DNA of 64,000 nt from contig CAJMNR010000016.1 in NCBI GenBank assembly GCA_905214875.1, positions 8,533 to 72,532 on the forward strand, in the 5' to 3' direction. Position numbers and translations under genes: made by a program. This document shows positions 16,486 to 24,683 of the stretch, one piece after another (position 1 is the first letter of the stretch; the number at the start of each line of letters is the position of its first letter). Under the pieces are notes generated by a model. It was not told the origin of the DNA and made no database searches. It was given only the letters and a program-made list of their open reading frames with translations. The stretch is from an uncultured bacterium (GTDB lineage Bacteria; Bacillota; Clostridia; Lachnospirales; Lachnospiraceae).

Positions 16486-16862
16486 TTACTCTACTCCTTT
16501 AATTCACTTACATTTATTAATTGTGATACATTAATCACAGACAAGACTCTGTCGAGTCTTGTCGACTAGTGTACTATCGTGTCGTTATCGGTATATTAAC
16601 ACACATGTATATCCCGCGACAAGTTTTTTATTCAAGCAATCACAGGTAATTTTTTTTGTATTTTGTTTAATATTAACTGTGTCATTTTTTTAACATAAAA
16701 TAATTTATTCATTTTTCATAATTTTCAGCTAAAAATACCGTTTTTCTACTAATAAATTAATGCAAACATACTTTTTTTGTATGTAAGATTTTTACATTTT
16801 TATGTATTGACATTTCAAATGTCTTAATCAAGGAGTTTCGCAGAGAAAATACCTATGAAAAA
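16486..16862 (-). promoter_or_regulatory. phnD upstream region with two inverted repeats
   Basis: This gap contains TGTGAT-N6-ATCACA at 16522-16539 and, directly next to it, the perfect hairpin ACAAGACTC-TGTC-GAGTCTTGT at 16541-16562. Both lie in the phnD leader. A weak promoter (TTGTCG, 18 bp, TAATAT) is possible near 16590-16625 on the minus strand. A separate palindrome, GACATTT-C-AAATGTC, is at 16809-16823. No gene is visible. Confidence 0.5.
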
Positions 16863-16888
16863 AAAGAGCCGGATAACTCCAGCTCTTT
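16863..16888 (-). terminator. Terminator after the UvrD-like helicase
   Basis: AAAGAGCTGG pairs with CCGGCTCTTT (one mismatch) around AGTTAT on the minus strand, followed by T residues. Confidence 0.85.
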
Positions 16889-16891
16889 ACT

Positions 16892-18901
16892 TTACTTCTC
16901 TTCTCCTAACTTTAACAGTTGGTTTCCGAGACAATATTTTATATCTAATATCTTTGGATTTGGGAACTTCGGAAATTCTACCGTAAGCTTTCCTTTTTCC
17001 TTTGCAAGAATCTTACCAGTACCATAATTTTTGTGTTCCACTGTTACTCCGACTTCTAAATCGCCTTCACTCAAATACAGCTCTCGAACAAATCTTGATA
17101 CTGCCAATTTCTTGTTATAACGCTCTTTCACCCAGTAGATATGAAGGAATCGCTTCGCACGGGTCATTGCAACATAAAACATGCGGCGTTCCTCTTCCAA
17201 ATCTTCATCAAGGATTGCCTTATGGTGAGGCGTGATTTCCTCATTTGCATCAATAATAAATACAATTTCATATTCTAGCCCTTTTGAAGAATGCATTGTC
17301 GCAAGACTGATTCCATCTGCATTATTTTGATAACGCTCTTTGATCTGCTTTTGCAGTTCCTCTTTGTAGTCGTCCATATGTTGGAACCACTCATCATACG
17401 TCTTAAATGGCTTTGCTGCCTCTGCGATTTCATTTAACGTATCAATAAGCTCTTCGACCTTGATTCGTCGAAACGTTGCATATTCATTTAAATACTCCTC
17501 GTATCCGATTGCTTTACGAATATAGTAAATTGCAGAATACGGATCCATATCCTTAATCATGTCTAAATCATATTCTAACTTGTTAATGCGATCGAACATC
17601 CATGTACGGTCAGAATAATACGAACGAATCTGCGTAAAGTCTACAAATGTATTAGGCACACAATCCCTGCTAAAATAGCGGTTTGGACGGTTCATAATCT
17701 GTAGAAACGTATTACGGTCACGATTTCCACAAGCAAATCGAATATAATCAATCAGGTTCTTTGCAATCCAGTGCTCATAAATATTTGGAATCGAATCTTT
17801 CATCTTAAATGGAAGATTATATTCTAACAGCTTTTCAATTAGGCTTCGAGGCTGAATATTGGTACGGAAAAGAATTGCCATATCCGAATACTCATAGCCT
17901 TCTTTTTTATATGCCGCAATCTTATCTAGGATTTCTTTATTTTCCTCTGGAAGCGTTGCAAATTCTTTTAATTTAATAGCATCACCTTCGCCACGCACCG
18001 TTGAAATATTTTTTGCAAAACGCTTTTGATTATTTTTTATCAATCTGGAAGCACCAGCAACAATCTTTTCTGTCGAACGATAATTAATATCTAATAATAC
18101 CTGTTTTGCTTCCGGATAGTCTTTTGTAAAATTCAGCATAATCTCTGGTTTCGCCCCGCGGAATCGATAAATCGACTGATCATCGTCACCAACGATAAAT
18201 AAGTTATCCTCTGGCTTTGCAAGCATCTCGATAATCTTATACTGAAGCGTATTGATATCCTGAAACTCATCAATCAGAATATACTGATATCTCTTCTGCC
18301 AGATGCTTAAGATATCTTTTCTCTCTTTAAATAACTCATACGTAAATACAAGCATATCATCAAAGTCAATTAAATTATGACGACGTAAATAGTCATCATA
18401 GGCATGATAGATTTTCTTAAAGATTTCTTCCGAACAGTTAATCGAATAATAGTGTTCCAAGGAAAGCATGTCCCCTTTTACAAGGCTGACTTCCCCTTGA
18501 ATTCCAGAGATAAAGTCTGCTTCATCTTCGATTTCTAACTCCATACTACGAATCAACTCTTTAAAGAACTGCTGTCTCTGCTCTTCACGAATGATATTGC
18601 TCGCATTAAATCCATACGCATATTTTAATATTTGAAAGAATACTGCATGAAACGTTCCAAAATGAACCCCTGTCCTATTTCGTCCCATCAGGCGTTCAAA
18701 GCGTTCCTGCATCTCTATTGCTGCTGCCTTTGTAAATGTAATAACTAAGATATTATTTGGATTTACATGATGTTCTTCTATTAAAGTTTTTGCTCTTGTC
18801 GTAATTACAAATGTCTTCCCCGAACCTGGACCTGCAAGTACAAGCATCGGCCCTTTGTTATGCGCAATCGCTTCTGCCTGTGCCTTATTCACTTTATTCA
18901 T
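16892..18901 (-). CDS. UvrD/PcrA-like SF1 DNA helicase
   Basis: A 669-residue SF1A helicase. The Q motif NKAQAEAI and Walker A AGPGSGKTFVI (about 22-32) are followed by motif Ia VITFTKAAA, motif II ILIDEFQDIN (about 210), motif III VGDDDQSIYRFRGA, motif IV NYRST, motif V MHSSKGLEYEIVF and motif VI FYVAMTRAK. It is shorter than PcrA (about 740). The C-terminal 60 residues keep a Tudor-like module (VEHKNYGTGKILAKEKGKLTVEF) that in PcrA contacts RNA polymerase. It probably acts in repair or replication-transcription conflict. A full-length pcrA may exist elsewhere, so the symbol is not assigned. Confidence 0.88.
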   Translation of the reverse strand: MNKVNKAQAEAIAHNKGPMLVLAGPGSGKTFVITTRAKTLIEEHHVNPNNILVITFTKAAAIEMQERFERLMGRNRTGVHFGTFHAVFFQILKYAYGFNASNIIREEQRQQFFKELIRSMELEIEDEADFISGIQGEVSLVKGDMLSLEHYYSINCSEEIFKKIYHAYDDYLRRHNLIDFDDMLVFTYELFKERKDILSIWQKRYQYILIDEFQDINTLQYKIIEMLAKPEDNLFIVGDDDQSIYRFRGAKPEIMLNFTKDYPEAKQVLLDINYRSTEKIVAGASRLIKNNQKRFAKNISTVRGEGDAIKLKEFATLPEENKEILDKIAAYKKEGYEYSDMAILFRTNIQPRSLIEKLLEYNLPFKMKDSIPNIYEHWIAKNLIDYIRFACGNRDRNTFLQIMNRPNRYFSRDCVPNTFVDFTQIRSYYSDRTWMFDRINKLEYDLDMIKDMDPYSAIYYIRKAIGYEEYLNEYATFRRIKVEELIDTLNEIAEAAKPFKTYDEWFQHMDDYKEELQKQIKERYQNNADGISLATMHSSKGLEYEIVFIIDANEEITPHHKAILDEDLEEERRMFYVAMTRAKRFLHIYWVKERYNKKLAVSRFVRELYLSEGDLEVGVTVEHKNYGTGKILAKEKGKLTVEFPKFPNPKILDIKYCLGNQLLKLGEEK

Positions 18902-19000
18902 CTAGTTTCTCCCTCATATCTGTTAATCTCTCATAATTTCTGCATTCTATCATATCATAAAATAATACTTCTTAAAAGATAAAGTATTTTACAAAAAAAG

Positions 19001-19027
19001 AGCCCATATAGTTTCTATATGGGCTCC
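19001..19027 (-). terminator. Terminator after gltX
   Basis: A perfect 12-bp stem (core GAGCCCATATAG) with a 3-nt loop is followed by a run of seven T on the minus strand. Confidence 0.93.
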
Positions 19028-19040
19028 AATAGAATTTTTA

Positions 19041-20498
19041 TTAGATATTACTTAATTTTTCAATACCAATGCGGATTCTGCGTAAAGATTCTTCTTTACC
19101 TAGGATCTCCATGATTTCCCATGCTCCACCTGGTGTAGATTGTTTACCACTTACAGCTGTTCTAAGTGGCCATAAAACTAAACCGTTCTTACATTCTTTC
19201 TTCGCAATGAATTCTTTTACGCAAGCTTCGATTCCAGGAATAGAGTAGTCATCTAATCCTTCAAGTACTGGTAAAAGTTCTTGTAATACTTCTAAAGAAT
19301 TTTCAGAGTTTGTCTTCATTTTCTTATGAGTATACATAGCGATATCGTAATCTGGCATTTCCTCAAAGAAATCGATCATGTCTTTGATGTCTAAGAACGT
19401 TTCGATTCTAGATTTTACTAGTAATGCGATTTTCTTTACATCTAAGTCTTTTTTGATTACTTCATTTACATATGGAAGTGCTAATTCAAAGTATTTTTCA
19501 TCGTCCATAGCTTTGATATATTCGCTGTTCATCCATTTTAATTTTACCATATCGAATACGGCTGGAGATTTGTTGATGTTGTGGTAATCAAATTTTTCAA
19601 CTAATTCTTGTAAGCTTAAGATTTCTTGGTTGTCTGGTGCAGACCATCCAAGTAATGCTACGAAGTTTACAACAGCTTCGCTTACGAAACCTTGTTCGAT
19701 TAAATCTTCGAAAGAAGAATGACCGCTACGTTTACTTAATTTTTTGTGCTCTTCATTTGTGATGATTGGGCAGTGTACGTATACTGGAACTTCCCATCCA
19801 AATGCTTCGTATAAACGGTTGTATTTTGGTGAAGAAGATAAATACTCGCTACCACGAACAACGTGAGTGATTCCCATTAAATGATCATCAATTACGTTTG
19901 CGAAGTTGTAAGTTGGGTATCCATCGGATTTGATTAAAATCATATCGTCAAGTTCTGCATTATCTACTTCAATTTCACCGAAAATAACATCCTTGAATTT
20001 TGTTGTTCCTGTTGTAGGATTGTTTTGACGGATTACATAAGGCATTCCAGCTGCAAGGTTTGCTTCCACTTCCTCTTTGGAAAGAGATAAACAATGTTTA
20101 TCGTATTTTGCAACTTCTTTGGAATCAGCAACCGCTTCATGTAAAGACTCTAAACGTTCTTTTGTACAGAAGCAGTAGTAAGCTTCGCCTTTTTCAACTA
20201 ACTGTTTTGCATATTCCATATACATGCCAGTTGCCATACGTTCAGATTGTACATATGGGCCAACGCCGCCATCTTTGTCTGGACCTTCATCATGAACTAA
20301 TCCAGTTTCTCTTAATGTATTATAAATAATTTCAACAGCACCTTCTACATAACGCTCTTGGTCTGTATCCTCAATTCTTAATAAGAAATCTCCGCCTTCA
20401 TGCTTTGCAATTAAATACGCATATAAAGCAGTTCTTAAATTACCAACGTGCATTCTACCTGTTGGACTTGGTGCATATCTCGTTCTAACTTTACTCAT
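19041..20498 (-). CDS. gltX: Glutamyl-tRNA synthetase
   Basis: A 485-residue class I synthetase that charges tRNA-Glu (and perhaps tRNA-Gln in organisms that use GatCAB). The HIGH motif appears as APSPTGRMHVGN (about 8-19) and KMSKS as KLSKRSGHSS (about 255). Length matches the bacterial family. The RBS is AAGGAG, 7 nt before ATG. It has its own strong terminator. No T-box leader was seen upstream. Confidence 0.95.
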   Translation of the reverse strand: MSKVRTRYAPSPTGRMHVGNLRTALYAYLIAKHEGGDFLLRIEDTDQERYVEGAVEIIYNTLRETGLVHDEGPDKDGGVGPYVQSERMATGMYMEYAKQLVEKGEAYYCFCTKERLESLHEAVADSKEVAKYDKHCLSLSKEEVEANLAAGMPYVIRQNNPTTGTTKFKDVIFGEIEVDNAELDDMILIKSDGYPTYNFANVIDDHLMGITHVVRGSEYLSSSPKYNRLYEAFGWEVPVYVHCPIITNEEHKKLSKRSGHSSFEDLIEQGFVSEAVVNFVALLGWSAPDNQEILSLQELVEKFDYHNINKSPAVFDMVKLKWMNSEYIKAMDDEKYFELALPYVNEVIKKDLDVKKIALLVKSRIETFLDIKDMIDFFEEMPDYDIAMYTHKKMKTNSENSLEVLQELLPVLEGLDDYSIPGIEACVKEFIAKKECKNGLVLWPLRTAVSGKQSTPGGAWEIMEILGKEESLRRIRIGIEKLSNI

Positions 20499-20577
20499 GT
20501 TAACACTCCTTAATTATCTTAACCCGCATGTCTTTTTACTCTACGGTTATTTAATCAGGCACTCTTATGTGCTTGTC

Positions 20578-20591
20578 GTCTTATATAAGAC
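20578..20591. repeat. Perfect 14-bp palindrome after the MerR gene
   Basis: GTCTTATATAAGAC lies 4 nt past the MerR stop and about 80 nt before gltX. It could be a weak terminator or a protein site. Confidence 0.45.
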
Positions 20592-20594
20592 AGC

Positions 20595-21347
20595 TTATCT
20601 ATAAGTGTTCCCAAACTTTTTCATTTTCTTAGTATATCTTATCAAAAATAAAATATCAACTTTTTTCGCTCCTCTTTTAAGTGTAATTGGAAACATCACT
20701 GCTGTCTCTAATTCCTCTTCTGTTTTTGCCATGTGCTCATCCTTAATTAGACGCTCTAACGATGGCCCTGCAATATGGTACTCATTGTGTACTTCCACCT
20801 GCATCTCCACCGTTGCATTTTCTTCGTTAAATTCCTCATCTAAATAACACACTTGAATAGGCCCTGTCTGCGTTACCTGTTCCTTTGCCATCTTTTCTCG
20901 AAGTGCCTGAATAAGTGCATGCATATTCTCGCCATCCACCTTTATAGTTCTCTTTACTCCTAGGACCTTTTGCTCTTTCATCGTCATTGTTATTACATGA
21001 TAATCACTCATATTGGAATCCTGCTTATGATTAAGCTCTGTTTCCATCTTCAAAACTAAAGACTCATAATGTTCTTTCTGCTTCTTTAAATGCTCATACT
21101 GGATATTCAACCTACACTTAAGCTCCTCTTCACTAAGAGTCAATAGCTCCTTGATTTCATGCAAAGTAAAATCATATTCCTTTAGATGCTCAATTCTTAA
21201 GATCTGCTTATACTGTGAATACTCATAGTAACGGTATCCATTCTCTTCCCCGATGCTTTTAGGTTTGAGCAATCCAATTTCATCATAATGTCTGAGCATC
21301 CTTGCAGAGATACAGCACAGTCTTGAAAATTCTCCAATGGTAAATAT
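20595..21347 (-). CDS. MerR-family regulator with GyrI-like effector domain, apparent AUA start
   Basis: Read from ATA at 21347, the 250-residue protein begins (M)FTIGEFSRLCCISARMLRHY, the exact family N-terminus. AAGGAGG lies 5 nt before the ATA. The first ATG (21299) is 16 codons in and would delete the first HTH helix; no ATG, GTG or TTG lies between an upstream in-frame TGA and the ATA. The C-terminal half (MTMKEQKVLGVKR, then IQVCYLDEEF and FLIRY) fits the GyrI-like drug-binding domain of BmrR-type regulators. Its own promoter has the 19-bp spacer and dyad typical of MerR control. The gene is either translated weakly from AUA or disabled by a start-codon mutation. Confidence 0.78.
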   Translation of the reverse strand: MFTIGEFSRLCCISARMLRHYDEIGLLKPKSIGEENGYRYYEYSQYKQILRIEHLKEYDFTLHEIKELLTLSEEELKCRLNIQYEHLKKQKEHYESLVLKMETELNHKQDSNMSDYHVITMTMKEQKVLGVKRTIKVDGENMHALIQALREKMAKEQVTQTGPIQVCYLDEEFNEENATVEMQVEVHNEYHIAGPSLERLIKDEHMAKTEEELETAVMFPITLKRGAKKVDILFLIRYTKKMKKFGNTYR

Positions 21348-21371
21348 AAAAGCCTCCTTAAAAGTTACACT

Positions 21372-21383
21372 TGAACTAGTTCA
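21372..21383. repeat. Perfect 12-bp palindrome in the MerR leader
   Basis: TGAACTAGTTCA lies between the promoter -10 box and the ribosome site of the MerR gene. Confidence 0.6.
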
Positions 21384-21389
21384 CTATGT

Positions 21390-21420
21390 ATCCTAAACCT
21401 TCTCAATGTGATAAGGTCAA
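21390..21420 (-). promoter_or_regulatory. MerR-type promoter and operator
   Basis: On the minus strand -35 TTGACC (21415-21420) and -10 TAGGAT (21390-21395) are separated by exactly 19 bp. The spacer carries the dyad ACCTTNTC-N5-GANAAGGT. Overlong spacers with a central dyad are the hallmark of MerR-activated promoters, so this is probably autoregulatory. Confidence 0.85.
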
Positions 21421-21447
21421 GTATTTTTTTTGATTTGATAATGAATA

Positions 21448-21488
21448 AAGCCACAATTCTTTCCCCTGATGTAAAAGAATTGTGGCTT
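21448..21488 (-). terminator. Terminator after the AI-2E family gene
   Basis: A 15-bp stem with core AAGCCACAATTCTTT lies just past the stop at 21500. The T-run is short (TTTATTC), so it may be incomplete. Confidence 0.7.
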
Positions 21489-21499
21489 CATTTTATTTA

Positions 21500-22705
21500 T
21501 TACTCATCTTCATGGTCTTGTCCATGATATTCCTTTAATGCTTCTTTTGCTTCGATTCGCTTATCAATAAATCTCATAAAAATTACTTTGATTAATGCTC
21601 CAACTGGAACTGCGAATAACATTCCTAGCAAACCACCGATGCTACTACCGATGATTAAACAGATGATAACAAGAAGTGGATGTACTTCGATGCTCTGGCT
21701 AAGTAACTTTGGACCAATTACATTACCATCAATAAACTGAATTACGATTAATGCAACGATTGCTACTACCATCTTTGTAATATCCCCATTTACAAGGCAT
21801 ACGATAGCGGACAAACCATAGGCGATAAATGGTCCACAGTATGGAATCAAGTTACCAAGACCGGCAAGGATACCGATGATAACTGCAAAGTTTACTCCAA
21901 CTATGGAAAGTGTAATGCTGATTAATACCATCATGACACCAACGTCCATTAACGTACCTTTTAAGTATCCGGAAAATACGCCATCTGCATCTTCTATGAA
22001 ACGTTTCATACGTTCATTTGTATGATCACTAAATAACGCATAACTAACTTTTCTAATTACTCCTTTGATCATCTTTCCATCAATTAAGAAGTAAATTGCG
22101 ATAATTACGCTGAATGCACCTGTTGTAACGATTCCTGTTACATTGGTAAGTGAATTCACCAAACCCGTTAGAAAGTTAGTTCCAAGCCCCATTGCATAAT
22201 CGGTTACTGTCTTTACAAGATTGCTGATTTCGGAAGACTCGATGTTCATGCTGTTAAGCTTAGCTGTTACCGTCTTTGAAAAGTTCGTAAAATTGTTTGC
22301 ATAACTTTCAACTAATGTCACAAGACTATCAAAGTTTGCTACCCTGATCTGATCTGTTACACTATACACAAGTAAGGACACAATGGTTGCAATCCCCATT
22401 AATACTAAAAGCACTGTGATAAGTACAGCAAGTCCTCTTGTGGACTTCAAACGGTTTACATATTTGATTTTCATTAATTTTGTTTCAATCCAGGAAACTA
22501 CACCATCCAGTATATATGCCAATGCAAAACCAATAATGATTGGCTTTAAGATGGCTATGACCCTACCTACCTTATCAATTACCAAAGAATAAATAATAGG
22601 TGCATTCTTGGCAACCAGACTCAGACTATAAATAATAATACACGTTACAATCACATAGATTGAAATTGTCATATACTGACGGTTCATTTTTCTTTTAATA
22701 TTCAT
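21500..22705 (-). CDS. AI-2E family transporter
   Basis: A 401-residue multi-pass membrane protein of the AI-2E/TqsA family with about seven to eight helices. Two are near the N-terminus, there is a soluble stretch (about 115-165), and the family core is GILAGLGNLIPYCGPFIAYG, with FIDGNVIGPKLL near the C-terminus. Family members export autoinducer-2 or act in Na+/H+ exchange; the substrate is unknown here. A second homologue is at 46053-47240. Confidence 0.88.
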   Translation of the reverse strand: MNIKRKMNRQYMTISIYVIVTCIIIYSLSLVAKNAPIIYSLVIDKVGRVIAILKPIIIGFALAYILDGVVSWIETKLMKIKYVNRLKSTRGLAVLITVLLVLMGIATIVSLLVYSVTDQIRVANFDSLVTLVESYANNFTNFSKTVTAKLNSMNIESSEISNLVKTVTDYAMGLGTNFLTGLVNSLTNVTGIVTTGAFSVIIAIYFLIDGKMIKGVIRKVSYALFSDHTNERMKRFIEDADGVFSGYLKGTLMDVGVMMVLISITLSIVGVNFAVIIGILAGLGNLIPYCGPFIAYGLSAIVCLVNGDITKMVVAIVALIVIQFIDGNVIGPKLLSQSIEVHPLLVIICLIIGSSIGGLLGMLFAVPVGALIKVIFMRFIDKRIEAKEALKEYHGQDHEDE

Positions 22706-22729
22706 TCGTTAACCTATCCCTTATTACTT

Positions 22730-22776
22730 AGAAAGGATTTCACTTGTTATTGTCCATTGCAAGTGAAATCCTTTCT
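22730..22776. repeat. Long perfect hairpin upstream of the AI-2E gene
   Basis: A 17-bp perfect stem (core GAAAGGATTTCACTTG) has a 13-nt loop. It lies between the cytidylate-kinase-like stop and the AI-2E start. No T-run follows on the minus strand, while TTCTTAT follows on the plus strand, so its role as a terminator is uncertain. Confidence 0.75.
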
Positions 22777-22813
22777 TCTTATATATCATATAACTGTGAA
22801 GCTTTCACATTTA

Positions 22814-23431
22814 TTAATGATCTGTTGCTAATAAAAAATCTTTGATTACTGTTACAGTCTTATCAATACCTAGGAGATCACTTTTAATGCTTAAATCATA
22901 GTTATCAGCTCGTCCCCATTTTTCATTTGCATGATAATTATAATAATTGGCCCTTCGCTTATCAATCTTAAGAATCTTTTCTGCTGCCTTATGTTCTGGC
23001 ATATCATAAGAGGTCACTGCCCGTGATACCCTTGATTCTAAAGAGGCCCATATAAAAATGTTTACCACATTCTTATGATCACGTAACACATAATCTGCAC
23101 ATCTTCCTACGATGACACATGGTCCTTCATCCGCTAGTTTATGAATTACTTCTGATTGTGCCAGATAAATTCTGTCATCTAACGATAAATTGGAATAACC
23201 AAAATCCTGACTTCCATAAGAGTTAAGTCCCATTGCAATGGAATACAGCAAGCTGTTCGTAGCCTTTTGTTCAGCACGATGAAATGCTGCTTCAGCAAAT
23301 CCACTCTCTTTTGCAGCTCTTGTAATGATTTCATTATCATAAAATGGAATATCAAGTTGCTCGGCAAGTTTTTTACCGATTTCTCTTCCTCCACTGCCAT
23401 ATTGACGGCTGATTGTAATAATCTTATTCAT
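22814..23431 (-). CDS. Cytidylate kinase-like P-loop protein
   Basis: A 205-residue protein with the P-loop ISRQYGSGGREIGKKLAE (about 5-22) and the arrangement of the cytidylate-kinase-like (AAA_26) family, including GRCADYVL and the Arg-rich lid near DKRRANYYNYH. These proteins resemble CMP kinase but are usually separate from the canonical cmk; the substrate is unproven. ATG at 23431 has GGAG 8 nt upstream; a GTG three codons earlier would overlap it. Confidence 0.85.
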   Translation of the reverse strand: MNKIITISRQYGSGGREIGKKLAEQLDIPFYDNEIITRAAKESGFAEAAFHRAEQKATNSLLYSIAMGLNSYGSQDFGYSNLSLDDRIYLAQSEVIHKLADEGPCVIVGRCADYVLRDHKNVVNIFIWASLESRVSRAVTSYDMPEHKAAEKILKIDKRRANYYNYHANEKWGRADNYDLSIKSDLLGIDKTVTVIKDFLLATDH

Positions 23432-23553
23432 AGTAATCACTCCAATCCTTTTTGTTGGACACCATATGTATTCAGTTAAACTATAAAATAATTATAACAT
23501 ATAACGGGTGAATTTTCTATGAAGTTCCTTTTTTTAATAAAAATATTATCATT

Positions 23554-24441
23554 TTAAATTATGGTGTTTACTTCGATGGAATACGCTGCTTCAAATATTT
23601 CACTAGGAGCCAGGTGATTTCCCCACTCTCTTTGTTCCAACGTCCCATCAAAGTCTTCTCCATCACATCTTCCGTACCAAGGCTCTATGCATATAAATGG
23701 CGCATCGCCTCGCGTTGGTGTCCATACACCGAATAAAGGAGCATCAAATTGCACTGTAATATATGGCACTTTCTCTGGCGTCAATAATGATACCTTTTGT
23801 GTTTGATGATTTTCAAACACAAGAGCATCCTTCGAAAACAATTCTTTGTCGAATGGTATGATTCCACCCTCTGTTTCTAAGGAATTTACGTGTTTCTGTG
23901 CCAAACCTTCTTTTGTTAATAATCGATACGTTAAACGATCTGCTCCATCGAACTGTAGATAATAATCTTCTCGCTTCGTGTGTGGCTCGATTGGACAAAC
24001 AAACGCCGGATGCGCACCAATGGAGAAAAACATGTTTTTTTGTCCTTCGTTTATCACCTTCCACATAACCTTAACCTGTCGGTTTATAAGCTGGTAGCCG
24101 ACTTGCAACGTAAATGGAAATGGATAAACTGCCATAGTTTCTTCGGTACTCTTTAGAACAAACCAGATGGTATCTTCTGTCTGCTCTAACATTTCAAATT
24201 CCTTGTCACGAGCGAATCCATGTTGATTCATATTGTATTTAATGCCCTCATAAGAATAAGTCTTATTTTTCAGGCTTCCTACTAGTGGAAATAAAACTGG
24301 TGAATACCTAGCCCAGTATTCTGGTCTAGCATCCCATAAATAATTCTTTCCAGATTTTACATCTTTTAAACGTGTAAGTTCTGCCCCATGTGAATTAATT
24401 GTAATCTCAAGTTTTTCGTTCTTTACTACATAGTTCCCCAT
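23554..24441 (-). CDS. Aldose 1-epimerase family protein (LacX-like)
   Basis: A 295-residue beta-sandwich protein of the galactose mutarotase-like superfamily. It has the start NEKLEITINSHGAELTRL, the His-containing NQHGFARDKEF (about 70), FSIGAHPAFVCP (about 145) and FICIEPWYGRCDG (about 263), matching the LacX/YihR-like subgroup. It likely interconverts sugar anomers, but the substrate is unknown. RBS AAGGGG lies upstream. It has no sugar-metabolism neighbours. Confidence 0.88.
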   Translation of the reverse strand: MGNYVVKNEKLEITINSHGAELTRLKDVKSGKNYLWDARPEYWARYSPVLFPLVGSLKNKTYSYEGIKYNMNQHGFARDKEFEMLEQTEDTIWFVLKSTEETMAVYPFPFTLQVGYQLINRQVKVMWKVINEGQKNMFFSIGAHPAFVCPIEPHTKREDYYLQFDGADRLTYRLLTKEGLAQKHVNSLETEGGIIPFDKELFSKDALVFENHQTQKVSLLTPEKVPYITVQFDAPLFGVWTPTRGDAPFICIEPWYGRCDGEDFDGTLEQREWGNHLAPSEIFEAAYSIEVNTII

Positions 24442-24539
24442 CTTTCATTCCCCTTTGTTTTTTCATTTATTGTAACAGATTTCCAGTATTGTATCTAGTA
24501 CTTTACCAGCAATACCAGATGTTTTCGCTCCGACATTGC

Positions 24540-24576
24540 ACAAAGGCCATATGTGCTCAGAACACATATGGCCTTT
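24540..24576. terminator. Hairpin downstream of prfC
   Basis: A perfect 14-bp stem, AAAGGCCATATGTG with CACATATGGCCTTT, and a 7-nt loop. It lies after the prfC 3' element. Confidence 0.8.
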
Positions 24577-24589
24577 CTATAGAGGAGGG

Positions 24590-24682
24590 GGAAACAGCAG
24601 TATGCGCGCCCCCACTTTATATTTCAAAACAAAATTTAATTTTCTTAAATGGAATCTGAATTTTCTAAAGTGCGACAGTCTT
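24590..24682 (-). repeat. One-armed relative of the palindromic element, directly after prfC
   Basis: Starting right after the prfC stop, the minus strand shows GACTGTCGCACTT, then CATTTAAGAAAA, then GTTTTGA and a G-rich apex GGGGGCGCGCATAC paired with CCCCC. Order and spacing match one arm of the element at 26405-26576. GTGCGACAGTCT here (24670-24681) is identical to 7529-7540. Confidence 0.65.
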
Positions 24683-24683
24683 C

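Noticed and set aside
16522..16539. CRP-type site TGTGA...TCACA before phnD
   Set aside because: The half-sites are 8 bp apart instead of 6, so it does not fit the CRP consensus; kept only as an inverted repeat.
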